This document shows positions 45,394 to 54,292 of a stretch of DNA of 63,971 bases, one piece after another. Numbering within the stretch: position 1 is the stretch's first letter; every line of letters begins with the position of its first letter. A program made the translations under genes and the position numbers. Under the pieces are notes generated by a model, which saw only the letters and a list, made by a program, of their open reading frames with translations, ran no database searches and was not told the origin of the DNA. The stretch is from Bdellovibrionaceae bacterium UBA2316 (GTDB lineage: Bacteria > Bdellovibrionota > Bdellovibrionia > Bdellovibrionales > Bdellovibrionaceae): assembly GCA_002345205.1 (NCBI GenBank), contig DDVI01000094.1:1-63971 (forward strand), written 5' to 3'.

Positions 45394-46905
45394 ATGAAAA
45401 AATTAACAGGCATTTTAGCAATTCTTGCTTTATCTGTTCAAACTCTTGCGGTCACTTACGTTGACCCAGCATTGAATGGATTCTTAAATACACGCTCGGT
45501 ACAAACAACTCGCGTAGTTGTTCTTTTAAAGTACCCAACTAATTTACCGGCGCCTCGTCGTTACGAAAGCACGTCTGTAAAACAATACTTAATTCAAATG
45601 TACCAAGCTTCGGCTAAAAATGTAGCGAGCGTGGTTCAATCAAATCCTCGTGATATCAAATTGGTTGATCAATTCTGGATCAACAACTCGTTAGCACTTG
45701 ATGTAACACCAAATGGATTACGTGCTTTAACCCAAAGCCCAACAGTAGAAAAAATCTACGCTAATCGCAAAGTAGTTTACAGCCAGCCAGTAGCCGTGCG
45801 TGCCGTACGCAGCCTTCGCGAAGCCAATGATTTCACATATGGTTTAAAAGATCTTGGTCTTGATAAACTTCAAGCAGAACGCCCAGACATTAATGGTCAA
45901 GGTGTAGTGGTTGGTTTAGTTGATACTGGTATTGACGGCAAACATCCGGCTCTTAAAGGCAAAATTCCATTATTCTATGATTCGTCTTTAAACAAAATCA
46001 CGGAACCTACCGATAAACAATCTCACGGTACACACACGGCAGGAACTATCTTGGGTGGCGATCGTGAAAGCGTAAAAATTGGTGTCGCACCTGGCGCGAA
46101 AATGATCGGTTCAGCCGCTCTTGAAGGCTACGATAAAATGCTTAAATCAATGCAGTTCATGCTTGATCCAGATGGTAATCCACAAACTGCGGATGCGCCT
46201 CGATTGATCAGCAACTCATGGAATGCCGGCGGGGCTCCGGATATCGAATTATTCTACCGTGCGATTACTGCATGGGAAGCTGCGGGTATTTTACCAGTGT
46301 TCTCTGCGGGTAATGCGGGTCCTGGTCCAAAAACAATCACAACTCCACACGAACACCCTTCCGTATTAGCAGTGGGTGCCACAGATTCAAATTTCAAAAT
46401 CGCGTCGTTTTCGTCTCGTGGTCCAGCGATTTTCCAAGGTAAAACAATTCAAAAACCTGACTTCACAGCTCCGGGTGTGAATGTTCTTTCAACTGTTCCA
46501 GGCGGTGGTTTCCAAGAAATGTCTGGCACATCAATGGCGTGTCCACACGCTGCCGGTATCGCAACATTGTTATTTCAAGTGAATCCAAAATTCACTCCAC
46601 AAAATGTTCGTGAAATCATGATGAAAACTCTACGTTTTGTTGACCAAAATGGAAATTCAATTGCACAGCCAGTTTGGAATCCAGTTTACGGCTTTGGTCG
46701 TTTAGATGCGTACGCAGCTATAAAAGCAGCTTTAGGAACAGCTCGTTCACGTTTCGCATCAGCGGGTTTTGGCGCTCTTCAATTAGCGTCATCTTTACCA
46801 ATGATGGATGGCTCATCGTTAACTCTACAAGATTCATCTGCTGATGTTTCTGATTTAACTAAACCTTACGCCACTGAAACTGCAAACTGGATCGTCGTTC
46901 AATAG
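45394..46905 (+). CDS. secreted subtilisin-family serine protease (S8)
   Basis: The 503-residue preproprotein has a signal peptide (1-19), an inhibitor-I9-like propeptide (about 37-128) and the peptidase domain. The catalytic triad is Asp177 (GLVDTGIDG), His211 (SHGTHTAG) and Ser380 (SGTSMACPHAAG), with the oxyanion Asn307 (SAGNAGPG). A C-terminal 50-residue extension follows the domain. AAAAGGGG precedes the ATG. A strong terminator follows the gene. Role inferred: extracellular proteolysis alongside the M14 carboxypeptidase. Confidence 0.94.
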   Translation: MKKLTGILAILALSVQTLAVTYVDPALNGFLNTRSVQTTRVVVLLKYPTNLPAPRRYESTSVKQYLIQMYQASAKNVASVVQSNPRDIKLVDQFWINNSLALDVTPNGLRALTQSPTVEKIYANRKVVYSQPVAVRAVRSLREANDFTYGLKDLGLDKLQAERPDINGQGVVVGLVDTGIDGKHPALKGKIPLFYDSSLNKITEPTDKQSHGTHTAGTILGGDRESVKIGVAPGAKMIGSAALEGYDKMLKSMQFMLDPDGNPQTADAPRLISNSWNAGGAPDIELFYRAITAWEAAGILPVFSAGNAGPGPKTITTPHEHPSVLAVGATDSNFKIASFSSRGPAIFQGKTIQKPDFTAPGVNVLSTVPGGGFQEMSGTSMACPHAAGIATLLFQVNPKFTPQNVREIMMKTLRFVDQNGNSIAQPVWNPVYGFGRLDAYAAIKAALGTARSRFASAGFGALQLASSLPMMDGSSLTLQDSSADVSDLTKPYATETANWIVVQ

Positions 46906-46925
46906 TTTATTTTATATATCGAACT

Positions 46926-46965
46926 AAAAAGCCCGTTTGAGGATGACTCAAACGGGCTTTTTTTT
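46926..46965 (+). terminator. strong intrinsic terminator after the subtilase gene
   Basis: AGCCCGTTTGAG and CTCAAACGGGCT form a perfect twelve-pair stem with a GATGA loop, with A-run before and a long T-run after. It ends the M14-subtilase transcript, and the A-run lets it act in the reverse direction too. Confidence 0.93.
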
Positions 46966-46985
46966 ACTCGAAATTTAATTCGCTG

Positions 46986-47753
46986 CTAGTAACTAATCGA
47001 CCACGATTTTTGCACCGACCCTGACCAGCTGATCGAGCGGGTTTTGCCGTCACTCGAGGTGGAAAGGCTAAAGTTACAGCCGCTGTTATCTGTATTCACA
47101 AAATTACCATCAGTTAGAAACGCTAAACGGGTCATCTTGCCTGAAGTATTATCCGAAACGGATGCTAACACTTGTCCATTGTTTAATCGTAGCAGGACTT
47201 CCTTGTATGCGACGTTATTTCCGCACGCATAGATCACCTCTACCGGCGTATACGCTGGGGTTACGGCGTTCTGGCCATTACATATCGTCATTGATTGTTG
47301 ATTATCGGCATTAACGTCGTATAGGCCCGTATTGCCCACATCCGTGGCCATCAGGATCGTTGAACCACCAGACGGACATTGTTCAACAGAAGCGTTTACA
47401 ACCGCAAAGGCAACTCCATTGCCGTCCTTACCGTCCTTACCGTCCTTACCATCACTTCCATTAGATCCATCAGAACCGTTAGCCCCATTACAAACAGCAT
47501 ACTTTTTTATAACCGAGTCTTCCTCATCAAATGAACTACTTAAATTAACATCGATATACACCGTATAGACGATACCACCGTTCTGACATTCCTCTGTCAT
47601 GGCAGAACGCACATCGACGCTTTGACCGACAGGTGCATCTGATATTTTTTCAGAATTTGGGGGCGCAAACGCTGGCACAGTTTCCACCCGATCTGTACAC
47701 CCAAAAGGATTCAGAACCAACAGCACACCAATTAAATACCACCGTGTTTTCAT
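46986..47753 (-). CDS. lipoprotein with collagen-like repeat between two cysteine modules
   Basis: The lipobox is NPFGC. Two similar modules of about 40 residues follow the pattern C..GG....D.(N/G)......C NG (ECQNGGIVYTVYIDV to VCNGANG, and QCPSGGSTILMATDV to ICNGQNA), like the DUF7151-type modules of predatory bacteria. Between them lies a short collagen-like G-x-x run built from GSDG and GKDG triplets. The C-terminal domain is beta-rich with one cysteine pair. It is likely surface-exposed. It is convergent with the subtilase gene. Confidence 0.75.
   Translation of the reverse strand: MKTRWYLIGVLLVLNPFGCTDRVETVPAFAPPNSEKISDAPVGQSVDVRSAMTEECQNGGIVYTVYIDVNLSSSFDEEDSVIKKYAVCNGANGSDGSNGSDGKDGKDGKDGNGVAFAVVNASVEQCPSGGSTILMATDVGNTGLYDVNADNQQSMTICNGQNAVTPAYTPVEVIYACGNNVAYKEVLLRLNNGQVLASVSDNTSGKMTRLAFLTDGNFVNTDNSGCNFSLSTSSDGKTRSISWSGSVQKSWSISY
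47421..47450 (-). repeat. 9-bp tandem repeat coding the collagen-like run
   Basis: Three head-to-tail copies of a nine-base unit (CCGTCCTTA on the plus strand) encode GKD triplets in the collagen-like segment. Such identical units can change copy number by slippage and alter the length of the surface rod. Confidence 0.75.
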
Positions 47754-47792
47754 TTTTCCACCTCATACACATGGGACGAGTGAAGTAAAAAA

Positions 47793-47825
47793 ATGGTTAA
47801 AAAAAAAGCCACCCGTGGGTGGCTT
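47793..47825 (-). terminator. intrinsic terminator after the giant vWA lipoprotein gene
   Basis: AAGCCACCC and GGGTGGCTT pair with a two-base centre; on the minus strand a long T-run follows directly. It lies about 35 bases past the stop of the 1485-residue gene. Confidence 0.88.
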
Positions 47826-47859
47826 GGTGTTTTAAACGTTTTTAGGAACTAGACCTAGC

Positions 47860-50800
47860 TTAGTAAATCTCTACGAAGAACTTAAATGCCGCTTCATTTT
47901 TCATTTTGTTGATGATTTCAGGGTTAGTGATAACGAACGAATTCGCAGAGGTACTAAAGTCAGTTGGACTCAATTCCACAAACTTACCTTTAGTAAACCA
48001 CGACGAATACCAAACACGAGTGATCTGCTGAGATGAATCGATATCTACCACTTTAAATGAACTTGCTAACTGCGAAGCTACTTTTTCACCTAAGAACTTC
48101 AGTGCGTCACCATACACAGTGCTTGATGCTTTAACGTCGCGCACTTGTCCGTCTACGCTTGCGGCGATTCTGTTGTAGTCTGCACCTTCAGCTTCACCGT
48201 TCACAACATTTTGGTTTGTGAAAGCGATCATGTTTACGTAACCATCACCAAGAACGTTATTGAAACTATTTTTAATATAGTTTTCTAAGTTAATTTCGTT
48301 TTCTTTAACTAACTTAACTTCGTTCGATGGACTTGGATCGGCATCATAATACTGAGTGCTGCTACGCAAGTACTTGTTAGGTAGCACCACGCCCATTGGT
48401 TTTTTACACTCGTTCTCAACTGCGGCTAAACTTGATTTACCCGAAATTTGAGTTGATAGCGTACGGGCTATTTTACACGACGTTACTTTCGATGGATCGA
48501 TATTTTGATTTTTTGCGGCTAGATATTGTCTAACCGTCATTTGAGTCATATCGATTTCACTATTTGCGCCAAGTTTACATAAACCACTTTCTGCACACGT
48601 TAATGAACAGACATCAGCATCATGTTGATATTTGCTACTATCACTATTGGCTAATGTTAAGCGCACAAATGCTGTCTGACGAGAAGCTACCCCTGACGTC
48701 ACGATACTTCCAACACTACATGTATTATTATAGAATTCGCTCATCGTTTTTCCAGCGAACGGAACGGCAAAGCTACTTGCAGCATTTGTCTTACACGTAT
48801 CTGCAGTACATAAATCATTACAGCTTACTGCCGCGTCAATACCTTTAGCTACCGCTACATCCGTAAATGAATCTTCATAGGATAAGTAACTTGAATATTG
48901 AACTGACTTATCACGGCACTCTGAATAATTGGACATGAAGGAACCATTACATGCTACTAAACCGACTGAGTCAGTTACCGTGTTAGCTGAACGCGCGACT
49001 TTACCTAATGAGGAATACGCACTAGCATCACCTGCGGCATACAACTGTTTAAAGTAGTCTGAAACTAAAACTGAATCATGTGCGGCTGTCGCGCCCACGC
49101 AGGCACCCGGAACTTCTGCACACGTTAAGTTTAACAAATTAACACTTACGTCGACGTTGGATTTGTTTTTAGTAGTAATTGCTTCGAAACCAAACCAGTG
49201 GATATCGTTGTCTACCTTAACTGGGGGCTTCAACGAGTATTTGCGATACTCTGGTTTAAACGCTCGGTATGAAACAAACGTGGCCGGCTTGTTTTCACAC
49301 GCAAGTAAACCGCCTGGATTATTAGTCGAGTTACCGGTACAATATGTCGCAATAGCCGACTCACAGGCACTTGAATTCGAAGAGTACTTAACCAGCGAAT
49401 CTGAATTGATCGCATTTAAGATTTTTGTTTTATTAGCATCTGCCCAAGTGACTTCTGAATTATACACTCGGCAGTGGTTTGCTGTATCTGCAACCAACAC
49501 ATTACCATCAATATTTAGAGCCGGTGAAGCCCCCGCTTCCTGCGACAAGATGGCGCTTAATTCAGCCGCAGAACATTCACGGGAATCACCGACAGCTGTT
49601 CCCAAACCTGATTCAAAGGCAACAGCTTTATGCCCATATGATCCGTCGTATTTGATCGTGGAAACGCCACGAACAATCTGATGGGTAGCTTGGCTAGTAG
49701 CCGAACATGAAACATTTGAATACACAAGCGACTGACCAGTCGTTAATGGAGGTTTCGTTTTGTCTACACTCGAAGCATAGGCAATATCACAGGTTGCCGG
49801 TGTTTTGCCATCAACCGTAACTTTAACAGCCAACGAAATTTTATATGTCGCCTTGTTCGTCACACTTATATCATCGTATGACACATTAGTTTTGTTTCCA
49901 TCTTTAACGGCAATGTATGAACCCAAAGCGCCATTAACCGCGGTATCATATTTACCATCAATATTTAAAATAGATTGATCGTTATCAATAACATTCGCTG
50001 GAGTGGCCGATTCGCTGCTATAAATCGTATTGATTCGGTTTCCATCTTTCGCAACGATACTGGCATGAATATCAGAAGCGGAAGACGGTGCTACTCCTGC
50101 AACTAAAATTTTTAGACCAGTCTCATCGGACGGCGTATTGGTTGCTACTTGATTTGAATAGGTTGTATTGGCTCGATTTCCATCTTTTGCTTTCACATAG
50201 TCGGCCAAATTTGAAGTCGGTGCTTCACCGGCCAAACCAGTAATTTCCACTCCATTTTGAACAATTGATGCATCAGTGCACGCGATTTCAGAATAAACTA
50301 AAGTCTCGCCTTTTCCAGCATCCACACTTGGTTTTGATGAATCTATGGAACTTGCAAAAGCTGGAGTACATGAAGCCGTCGACGGAGTTACACCATCCTT
50401 GCCAATATTTAAATTAGCTAAAACGACCGTCGAAGCCCGGTCTAAACAACTAATTGAAAGGTAGGTAAATGATTCATTAGCCGCCAACGAACCTTCTGGA
50501 TAAACACCTTTTGCCAAAGCTTCATTACAGCTTGTTAAAGCCGGCTTAACTCCAACAACCTCAACTATTTTATTATCCGCAGTTTCATCGTTATTAATCA
50601 CACATTCAGTAATCGTGTATTTATAACTTTCATTTGCACTTAATGCTTTTTCCAGCGAGTACACAGCGGGAACTGTTCTTAACCAGTCTTGAGTACATAG
50701 TGTAGGCGAAGCAAAATTTACGTTAGAAACACGAATTGGGCTCGGCGGATTATACGTTTCTACAACAACCGTTTGGTTACCTTCTTTTTTCAGGATTGTT

Positions 50801-52317
50801 TCGCGTTTATAATTTACCCTTTGATATTTTGCTACTTTCTTACGCTTGATATCGACAGCATATCTAGGAGCCGTGTGAGTACGTTTACCTGTCACTGCAT
50901 ATTTTTGACTAGTGCGAGTGAAACCGACTTTGTGTTTTAGTGTGGTACGAGTAAAGTTTAAATTGTGTTTTAAGTTAACACGATCAAACTTCAAATCATG
51001 TTTCCAATAGTCCACGACGTCGTCGCCATTTGAATCTACAACTTTTCTATCGAATGTAACTATGTGTGTGTTCTTTAAAACTTTCAAGCGAGCCAAAGAC
51101 TGATTGAATTTTAAATCACACGACGCCATTCTTTCTGATAACTCGGGCTGAATACTTTCGTATGCCCACAAAATATGGCGAGTGTATGGTTTTTTAACTT
51201 TAAACGTTACCGTCTTGTTACTTGGAATCGCGTATGAAACATTTGAATCTGTGTCGGCGCATTCACCTTTGTATAGGAAACCTGGAACAGGTTGTTGGAA
51301 TTTATAAGATTTAACACACTCTAATCCAGATGGATCATGTTCTTTCTCATCCGACACCAGAATGAATGTCGCAAGCTCACCTTTTTTAATAAGTGAATTA
51401 TTTGGATTGTTTTTTACTTCATGAAGAACGCGCGCCATCGCACACAGACCGCTCTCTTTTTCAACAACATCAGATAACGGAACGTTATCTACAACCGTTC
51501 CGTTATAGTTAATAGTCTTAGATAAAAATTGTTTATCTGGATCTAAAAATTCAACACGAGCTTTAACCCGGTCAACAAGATCTTGGATTGATTCTCCTTT
51601 AGAATATCTAACAGATAAAATATTCGGCTGTTCAATATGAGTTAAATAAGCTGGTGAAAACTCTGCGTTTACTAGGTCATACTTCGCGCCCACATTTGAA
51701 GGGGAACGAACGGTACGAACTTTGAAACCAACTATATCACCTTCAAGCAAACCCGTTGTTTTTCGGGCGCTCAAGCTGCCATCTGCTGGACGGAAAACTT
51801 CAATTAAACTCTGTACGTATTGAACACTAGAAATTTCATAAATTTTTTCGATTACTTTTTGATAATCATTCTTTGCATCAACATTGCTTCTGAAAAGTGA
51901 ATTTCCGATATTATTTAATTGCGCAGTCGTTAAAATAAAAATCTCTGAATTGTAATCTTGCAAACCTTGGCTATTAGCCGAAAACATTTTTTCGATGTTA
52001 TTCATCAAGTTAACTTGGCTCACACGCATTGAATCGGAATTGTCTAACACTAAGAAAATTTTTAAATCAGGAATTACAGGCTGAGTAACGTCAATATAAC
52101 GATACTCTTCAACTTTTCCTGTTGGCTGTTCGTTCGTACAACGAACGTGGGAGGGGTTAACAGAGCAGATGTCTTGAATCAACGTATCTGAAGCACCCTC
52201 TTCCATTTTAAGCGTGATGTCGCCCTGCTGACCGCAGTTCTGAAAGAAAAGAATACTTACAACGCTCAACGCAACCCAAGCAGAAAAGCCAGACAAGAAA
52301 TTTCGGTTGATTTTCAT
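47860..52317 (-). CDS. giant repeat-containing von Willebrand A lipoprotein
   Basis: The 1485-residue protein has lipobox FFQNC. A vWA domain (about residues 80-420) has a MIDAS motif LVLDNSDSM, followed by a Lys/Arg-rich region of six roughly 11-residue repeats (438-506; LKHNLNFTRTT, LKHKVGFTRTS). Seven degenerate 45-56-residue repeats follow (541-892). In the first three and last of these a cysteine pair brackets a NESYKY-like strand; in the middle three KDGN(R/K).NT.Y replaces it. The C-terminal third is cysteine-rich (CENKP, SLTCAESGLC, CKIARTL) and ends FFVEIY. It is probably a surface adhesin or prey-contact protein (inference). No known family matches the whole. Confidence 0.8.
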   Translation of the reverse strand: MKINRNFLSGFSAWVALSVVSILFFQNCGQQGDITLKMEEGASDTLIQDICSVNPSHVRCTNEQPTGKVEEYRYIDVTQPVIPDLKIFLVLDNSDSMRVSQVNLMNNIEKMFSANSQGLQDYNSEIFILTTAQLNNIGNSLFRSNVDAKNDYQKVIEKIYEISSVQYVQSLIEVFRPADGSLSARKTTGLLEGDIVGFKVRTVRSPSNVGAKYDLVNAEFSPAYLTHIEQPNILSVRYSKGESIQDLVDRVKARVEFLDPDKQFLSKTINYNGTVVDNVPLSDVVEKESGLCAMARVLHEVKNNPNNSLIKKGELATFILVSDEKEHDPSGLECVKSYKFQQPVPGFLYKGECADTDSNVSYAIPSNKTVTFKVKKPYTRHILWAYESIQPELSERMASCDLKFNQSLARLKVLKNTHIVTFDRKVVDSNGDDVVDYWKHDLKFDRVNLKHNLNFTRTTLKHKVGFTRTSQKYAVTGKRTHTAPRYAVDIKRKKVAKYQRVNYKRETILKKEGNQTVVVETYNPPSPIRVSNVNFASPTLCTQDWLRTVPAVYSLEKALSANESYKYTITECVINNDETADNKIVEVVGVKPALTSCNEALAKGVYPEGSLAANESFTYLSISCLDRASTVVLANLNIGKDGVTPSTASCTPAFASSIDSSKPSVDAGKGETLVYSEIACTDASIVQNGVEITGLAGEAPTSNLADYVKAKDGNRANTTYSNQVATNTPSDETGLKILVAGVAPSSASDIHASIVAKDGNRINTIYSSESATPANVIDNDQSILNIDGKYDTAVNGALGSYIAVKDGNKTNVSYDDISVTNKATYKISLAVKVTVDGKTPATCDIAYASSVDKTKPPLTTGQSLVYSNVSCSATSQATHQIVRGVSTIKYDGSYGHKAVAFESGLGTAVGDSRECSAAELSAILSQEAGASPALNIDGNVLVADTANHCRVYNSEVTWADANKTKILNAINSDSLVKYSSNSSACESAIATYCTGNSTNNPGGLLACENKPATFVSYRAFKPEYRKYSLKPPVKVDNDIHWFGFEAITTKNKSNVDVSVNLLNLTCAEVPGACVGATAAHDSVLVSDYFKQLYAAGDASAYSSLGKVARSANTVTDSVGLVACNGSFMSNYSECRDKSVQYSSYLSYEDSFTDVAVAKGIDAAVSCNDLCTADTCKTNAASSFAVPFAGKTMSEFYNNTCSVGSIVTSGVASRQTAFVRLTLANSDSSKYQHDADVCSLTCAESGLCKLGANSEIDMTQMTVRQYLAAKNQNIDPSKVTSCKIARTLSTQISGKSSLAAVENECKKPMGVVLPNKYLRSSTQYYDADPSPSNEVKLVKENEINLENYIKNSFNNVLGDGYVNMIAFTNQNVVNGEAEGADYNRIAASVDGQVRDVKASSTVYGDALKFLGEKVASQLASSFKVVDIDSSQQITRVWYSSWFTKGKFVELSPTDFSTSANSFVITNPEIINKMKNEAAFKFFVEIY
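49642..50697 (-). repeat. seven tandem degenerate 45-56-residue repeats in the vWA lipoprotein
   Basis: Residues 541-892 divide into seven units ending in a (V/A)xGxxPxS-like turn. Units 1-3 and 7 start with Cys and contain a second Cys about 27-32 residues later. Units 4-6 lack both and carry KDGNRANTTYS, KDGNRINTIYS and KDGNKTNVSYD instead. The repeats are too diverged to be recent. Confidence 0.65.
50800..51008 (-). repeat. six basic ~11-residue repeats in the vWA lipoprotein
   Basis: Residues 438-506 read as successive lines WKHDLKFDRVN, LKHNLNFTRTT, LKHKVGFTRTS, QKYAVTGKRTH, then PRYAVDIKRKK and AKYQRVNYKRE. The alternation of basic and hydrophobic residues suggests beta strands with one strongly positive face. 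Confidence 0.7.
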
Positions 52318-52429
52318 AAGAGTCCCCCAATATTCACATATTTAGGATAGCATAGAAGTGTTGAAATCTAAGCGTATTTTCAAATTGAGACGTTCATATT
52401 GATATCGGAATTTTCACTCGTTAAATAGA

Positions 52430-52459
52430 TTGACAGTTCATTTGGGGAAAAACTATTTT
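52430..52459 (+). promoter_or_regulatory. sigma70-type promoter for gcvT
   Basis: TTGACA at 52430-52435 and TATTTT at 52454-52459 with an 18-base spacer lie about 60 bases before the gcvT ATG. No glycine-riboswitch-like fold was recognised in the short leader. Confidence 0.6.
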
Positions 52460-52518
52460 GTTTCATAAATTGTTATTCTTTTAGTCATTTTCCACAGCGA
52501 ACAATAGAGAGAAATATT

Positions 52519-53631
52519 ATGGATACACCAAACATTCAAAAAACTTCATTGAACGAAAATCATAAAAAACGTGGCGCAAAAATGGTGAGCTTTGCTGGAT
52601 GGGAGATGCCTATCCAGTACACACAACTTAAAGAAGAACATCATGCTGTACGAACGTCTGTAGGTCTGTTTGACGTTTCACACATGGGCGAAATTCGCTT
52701 TAAAGGTTCAGAGGCTTTGAATTCCCTTCAGTGGTTAACGACGAACGACGTAGCTAAATTAGAATCTGGCCAAGCCCAATATTCCCTTCTGCCTAACGAT
52801 CGAGGCGGATTAGTCGATGACATAATCGTTTACTGTTTAGAAAAAAATCAAGATTACTTGGTGTGCGTAAATGCGGCGAACAAAGATAAAGACTTTGCGT
52901 GGATGACAAAACATAATCGCGGCGCTCAAGTGACGGACGAAAGCAGTCAATGGGGACAAATTGCGATTCAAGGTCCTAAAGCTCATGACTTATTAAAGGC
53001 TGTTTTCAATGAATCCTTTGATGCGGTAAAAAACTTTAGTGTACTTCATCGAAAATTCACGAACCATCAGGGTAAACCCGTTGACGTTATTATCGCAACA
53101 ACAGGTTACACTGGCGAACGTGGCGCCGAAGTGTTTGTTCCTTGGAATGAAACGGAAAGCTTATGGGACCTGTTGCTTGAAAAAGGCCAACCGATGGGTG
53201 CTCAACCAATTGGTTTAGGCGCACGCGATACCTTACGGACGGAAATGAAATACTCGCTTTATGGTCATGAAATTAACGACGAGCTGAACCCTTATGCTGC
53301 GGGCTTAGGCTGGGCAATTAAGCCGGACGCCAAAGATTTCATTGGTAAAGCTGCCATATTAAAAGGCAAAGAGGCCGGCCTAAAGAAAAAACTTGTGGGC
53401 CTACGAATGGTCGATAAGGGCATTCCACGTGAAATGTACACCCTTCATTCTAAGGATGGCATCCAAACAGGCTGGATCACAAGTGGTACCCACTCGCCCA
53501 CTTTAGATGCTCCAATTGGGATTGGGTACGTAGACGTAAAAGACGCCGAACTAGGCAATGAAATCTTTGTTGATATTCGTGGCCGTAAAGTTAAGGCGCA
53601 GGTCTGCAAAACTCCATTTATTCAAAAATAG
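52519..53631 (+). CDS. gcvT: aminomethyltransferase (glycine cleavage T-protein)
   Basis: The 370-residue folate-dependent enzyme releases ammonia from the aminomethyl-lipoyl arm of GcvH and forms methylene-THF. Motifs: VSFAGWEMPIQY, GLFDVSHMGEI, the substrate/folate region GGLVDDIIVY with the catalytic Asp, ATTGYTGERGAEVF and GARDTLRTEMKYSLYGHE. It is followed by gcvH 110 bases on. The unit is separate from gcvP. Confidence 0.95.
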   Translation: MDTPNIQKTSLNENHKKRGAKMVSFAGWEMPIQYTQLKEEHHAVRTSVGLFDVSHMGEIRFKGSEALNSLQWLTTNDVAKLESGQAQYSLLPNDRGGLVDDIIVYCLEKNQDYLVCVNAANKDKDFAWMTKHNRGAQVTDESSQWGQIAIQGPKAHDLLKAVFNESFDAVKNFSVLHRKFTNHQGKPVDVIIATTGYTGERGAEVFVPWNETESLWDLLLEKGQPMGAQPIGLGARDTLRTEMKYSLYGHEINDELNPYAAGLGWAIKPDAKDFIGKAAILKGKEAGLKKKLVGLRMVDKGIPREMYTLHSKDGIQTGWITSGTHSPTLDAPIGIGYVDVKDAELGNEIFVDIRGRKVKAQVCKTPFIQK

Positions 53632-53634
53632 GTG

Positions 53635-53674
53635 CGGATATCTGAATATCTGATACCACGATATCAGATATCCG
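53635..53674. repeat. gcvT-gcvH intercistronic inverted repeat with alternative registers
   Basis: CGGATATCTGA (53635-53645) is perfectly complementary to TCAGATATCCG (53664-53674). Inside, ATATCTGA is repeated directly (53638-53645 and 53646-53653), so the right arm can pair with either copy. There is no T-run. It may set the relative expression of gcvT and gcvH by RNA processing or be a protein-binding operator. Confidence 0.7.
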
Positions 53675-53740
53675 ATTGACTTTTAGGCTAAAACGCATTG
53701 TATTTGGATCCGATTAATCCGTTAAAAATAGAGGTTTAGA

Positions 53741-54130
53741 ATGGTGTACAGAATTCCTGAAGATAACTACTACACAAAAGAACACGAATGGGCACAAGTT
53801 GATGAAAATATCGTCACTGTGGGAATTACTGAATTTGCTCAAAACCAATTGGGCGAAGTCGTATACGTTGAGCTTCCTGAGGAAGGTCAAAAAGTAACTC
53901 AAAATCAACCATTTGGCGTTGTAGAGAGTGTCAAAGCTGTGAGTGATCTTTATTCACCGGTTTCAGGAACTGTTATTGAAGTAAACAACACCCTTGTTGA
54001 TGACCCAGCTCCGTTAAATGACGATCCAATGAACGATGGCTGGTTAATCCGCATCGAAATGGACACTGAAAAAGAACTAGCTCAATTAATGAGAGCTGGT
54101 GACTACAAAAAATTAATCGCTGAAAAATAA
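53741..54130 (+). CDS. gcvH: glycine cleavage system H-protein
   Basis: The 129-residue lipoyl carrier shuttles intermediates between GcvP, GcvT and Lpd. The lipoyl-lysine is Lys65 in GVVESVKAVSDLYSP, and the start KEHEWAQVDENIVTVGIT is typical. GAGG seven bases before the ATG fixes the start. Confidence 0.96.
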   Translation: MVYRIPEDNYYTKEHEWAQVDENIVTVGITEFAQNQLGEVVYVELPEEGQKVTQNQPFGVVESVKAVSDLYSPVSGTVIEVNNTLVDDPAPLNDDPMNDGWLIRIEMDTEKELAQLMRAGDYKKLIAEK

Positions 54131-54136
54131 TTTTAA

Positions 54137-54185
54137 CTTTGTAGCTGAAAAAGGTTTGATTTTAGAATCTAATTTGGCTACAAAG
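54137..54185. repeat. inverted repeat after gcvH, before tRNA-Leu
   Basis: CTTTGTAGC (54137-54145) is perfectly complementary to GCTACAAAG (54177-54185), with a smaller GATT/AATC pairing in the loop. It could end or stabilise the gcvH transcript, although no T-tract follows. Confidence 0.5.
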
Positions 54186-54207
54186 AATTTCCTTGTTTTG
54201 ATCATTG

Positions 54208-54292
54208 GCCCGGCTGGTGAAATTGGCAGACACACTAGACTTAGGATCTAGCGCCGCGAGGCATGGGGGTTCAAGTCCCTCGCCGGGCACCA
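54208..54292 (+). tRNA. tRNA-Leu (anticodon UAG)
   Basis: The 85-base gene folds as a class II tRNA: acceptor GCCCGGC/GCCGGGC, D arm GGTGAAATTGGCAGACAC, anticodon stem CTAGA/TCTAG with loop CTTAGGA (TAG at 34-36), an expanded variable arm GCGCCGCGAGGC, T arm GGGGGTTCAAGTCCCTC, and encoded ACCA at 54289-54292. It reads CUN leucine codons. The acquired DNA begins at or within its 3' end. Confidence 0.96.

Noticed and set aside
49157..49681. 174-codon plus-strand ORF inside the giant lipoprotein gene
   Set aside because: It has no ribosome binding site or recognisable domain and is fully antisense to a convincing coding sequence.
52318..52518. Glycine riboswitch upstream of gcvT
   Set aside because: The leader after the predicted promoter is only about 50 bases and has none of the conserved tandem aptamer segments.
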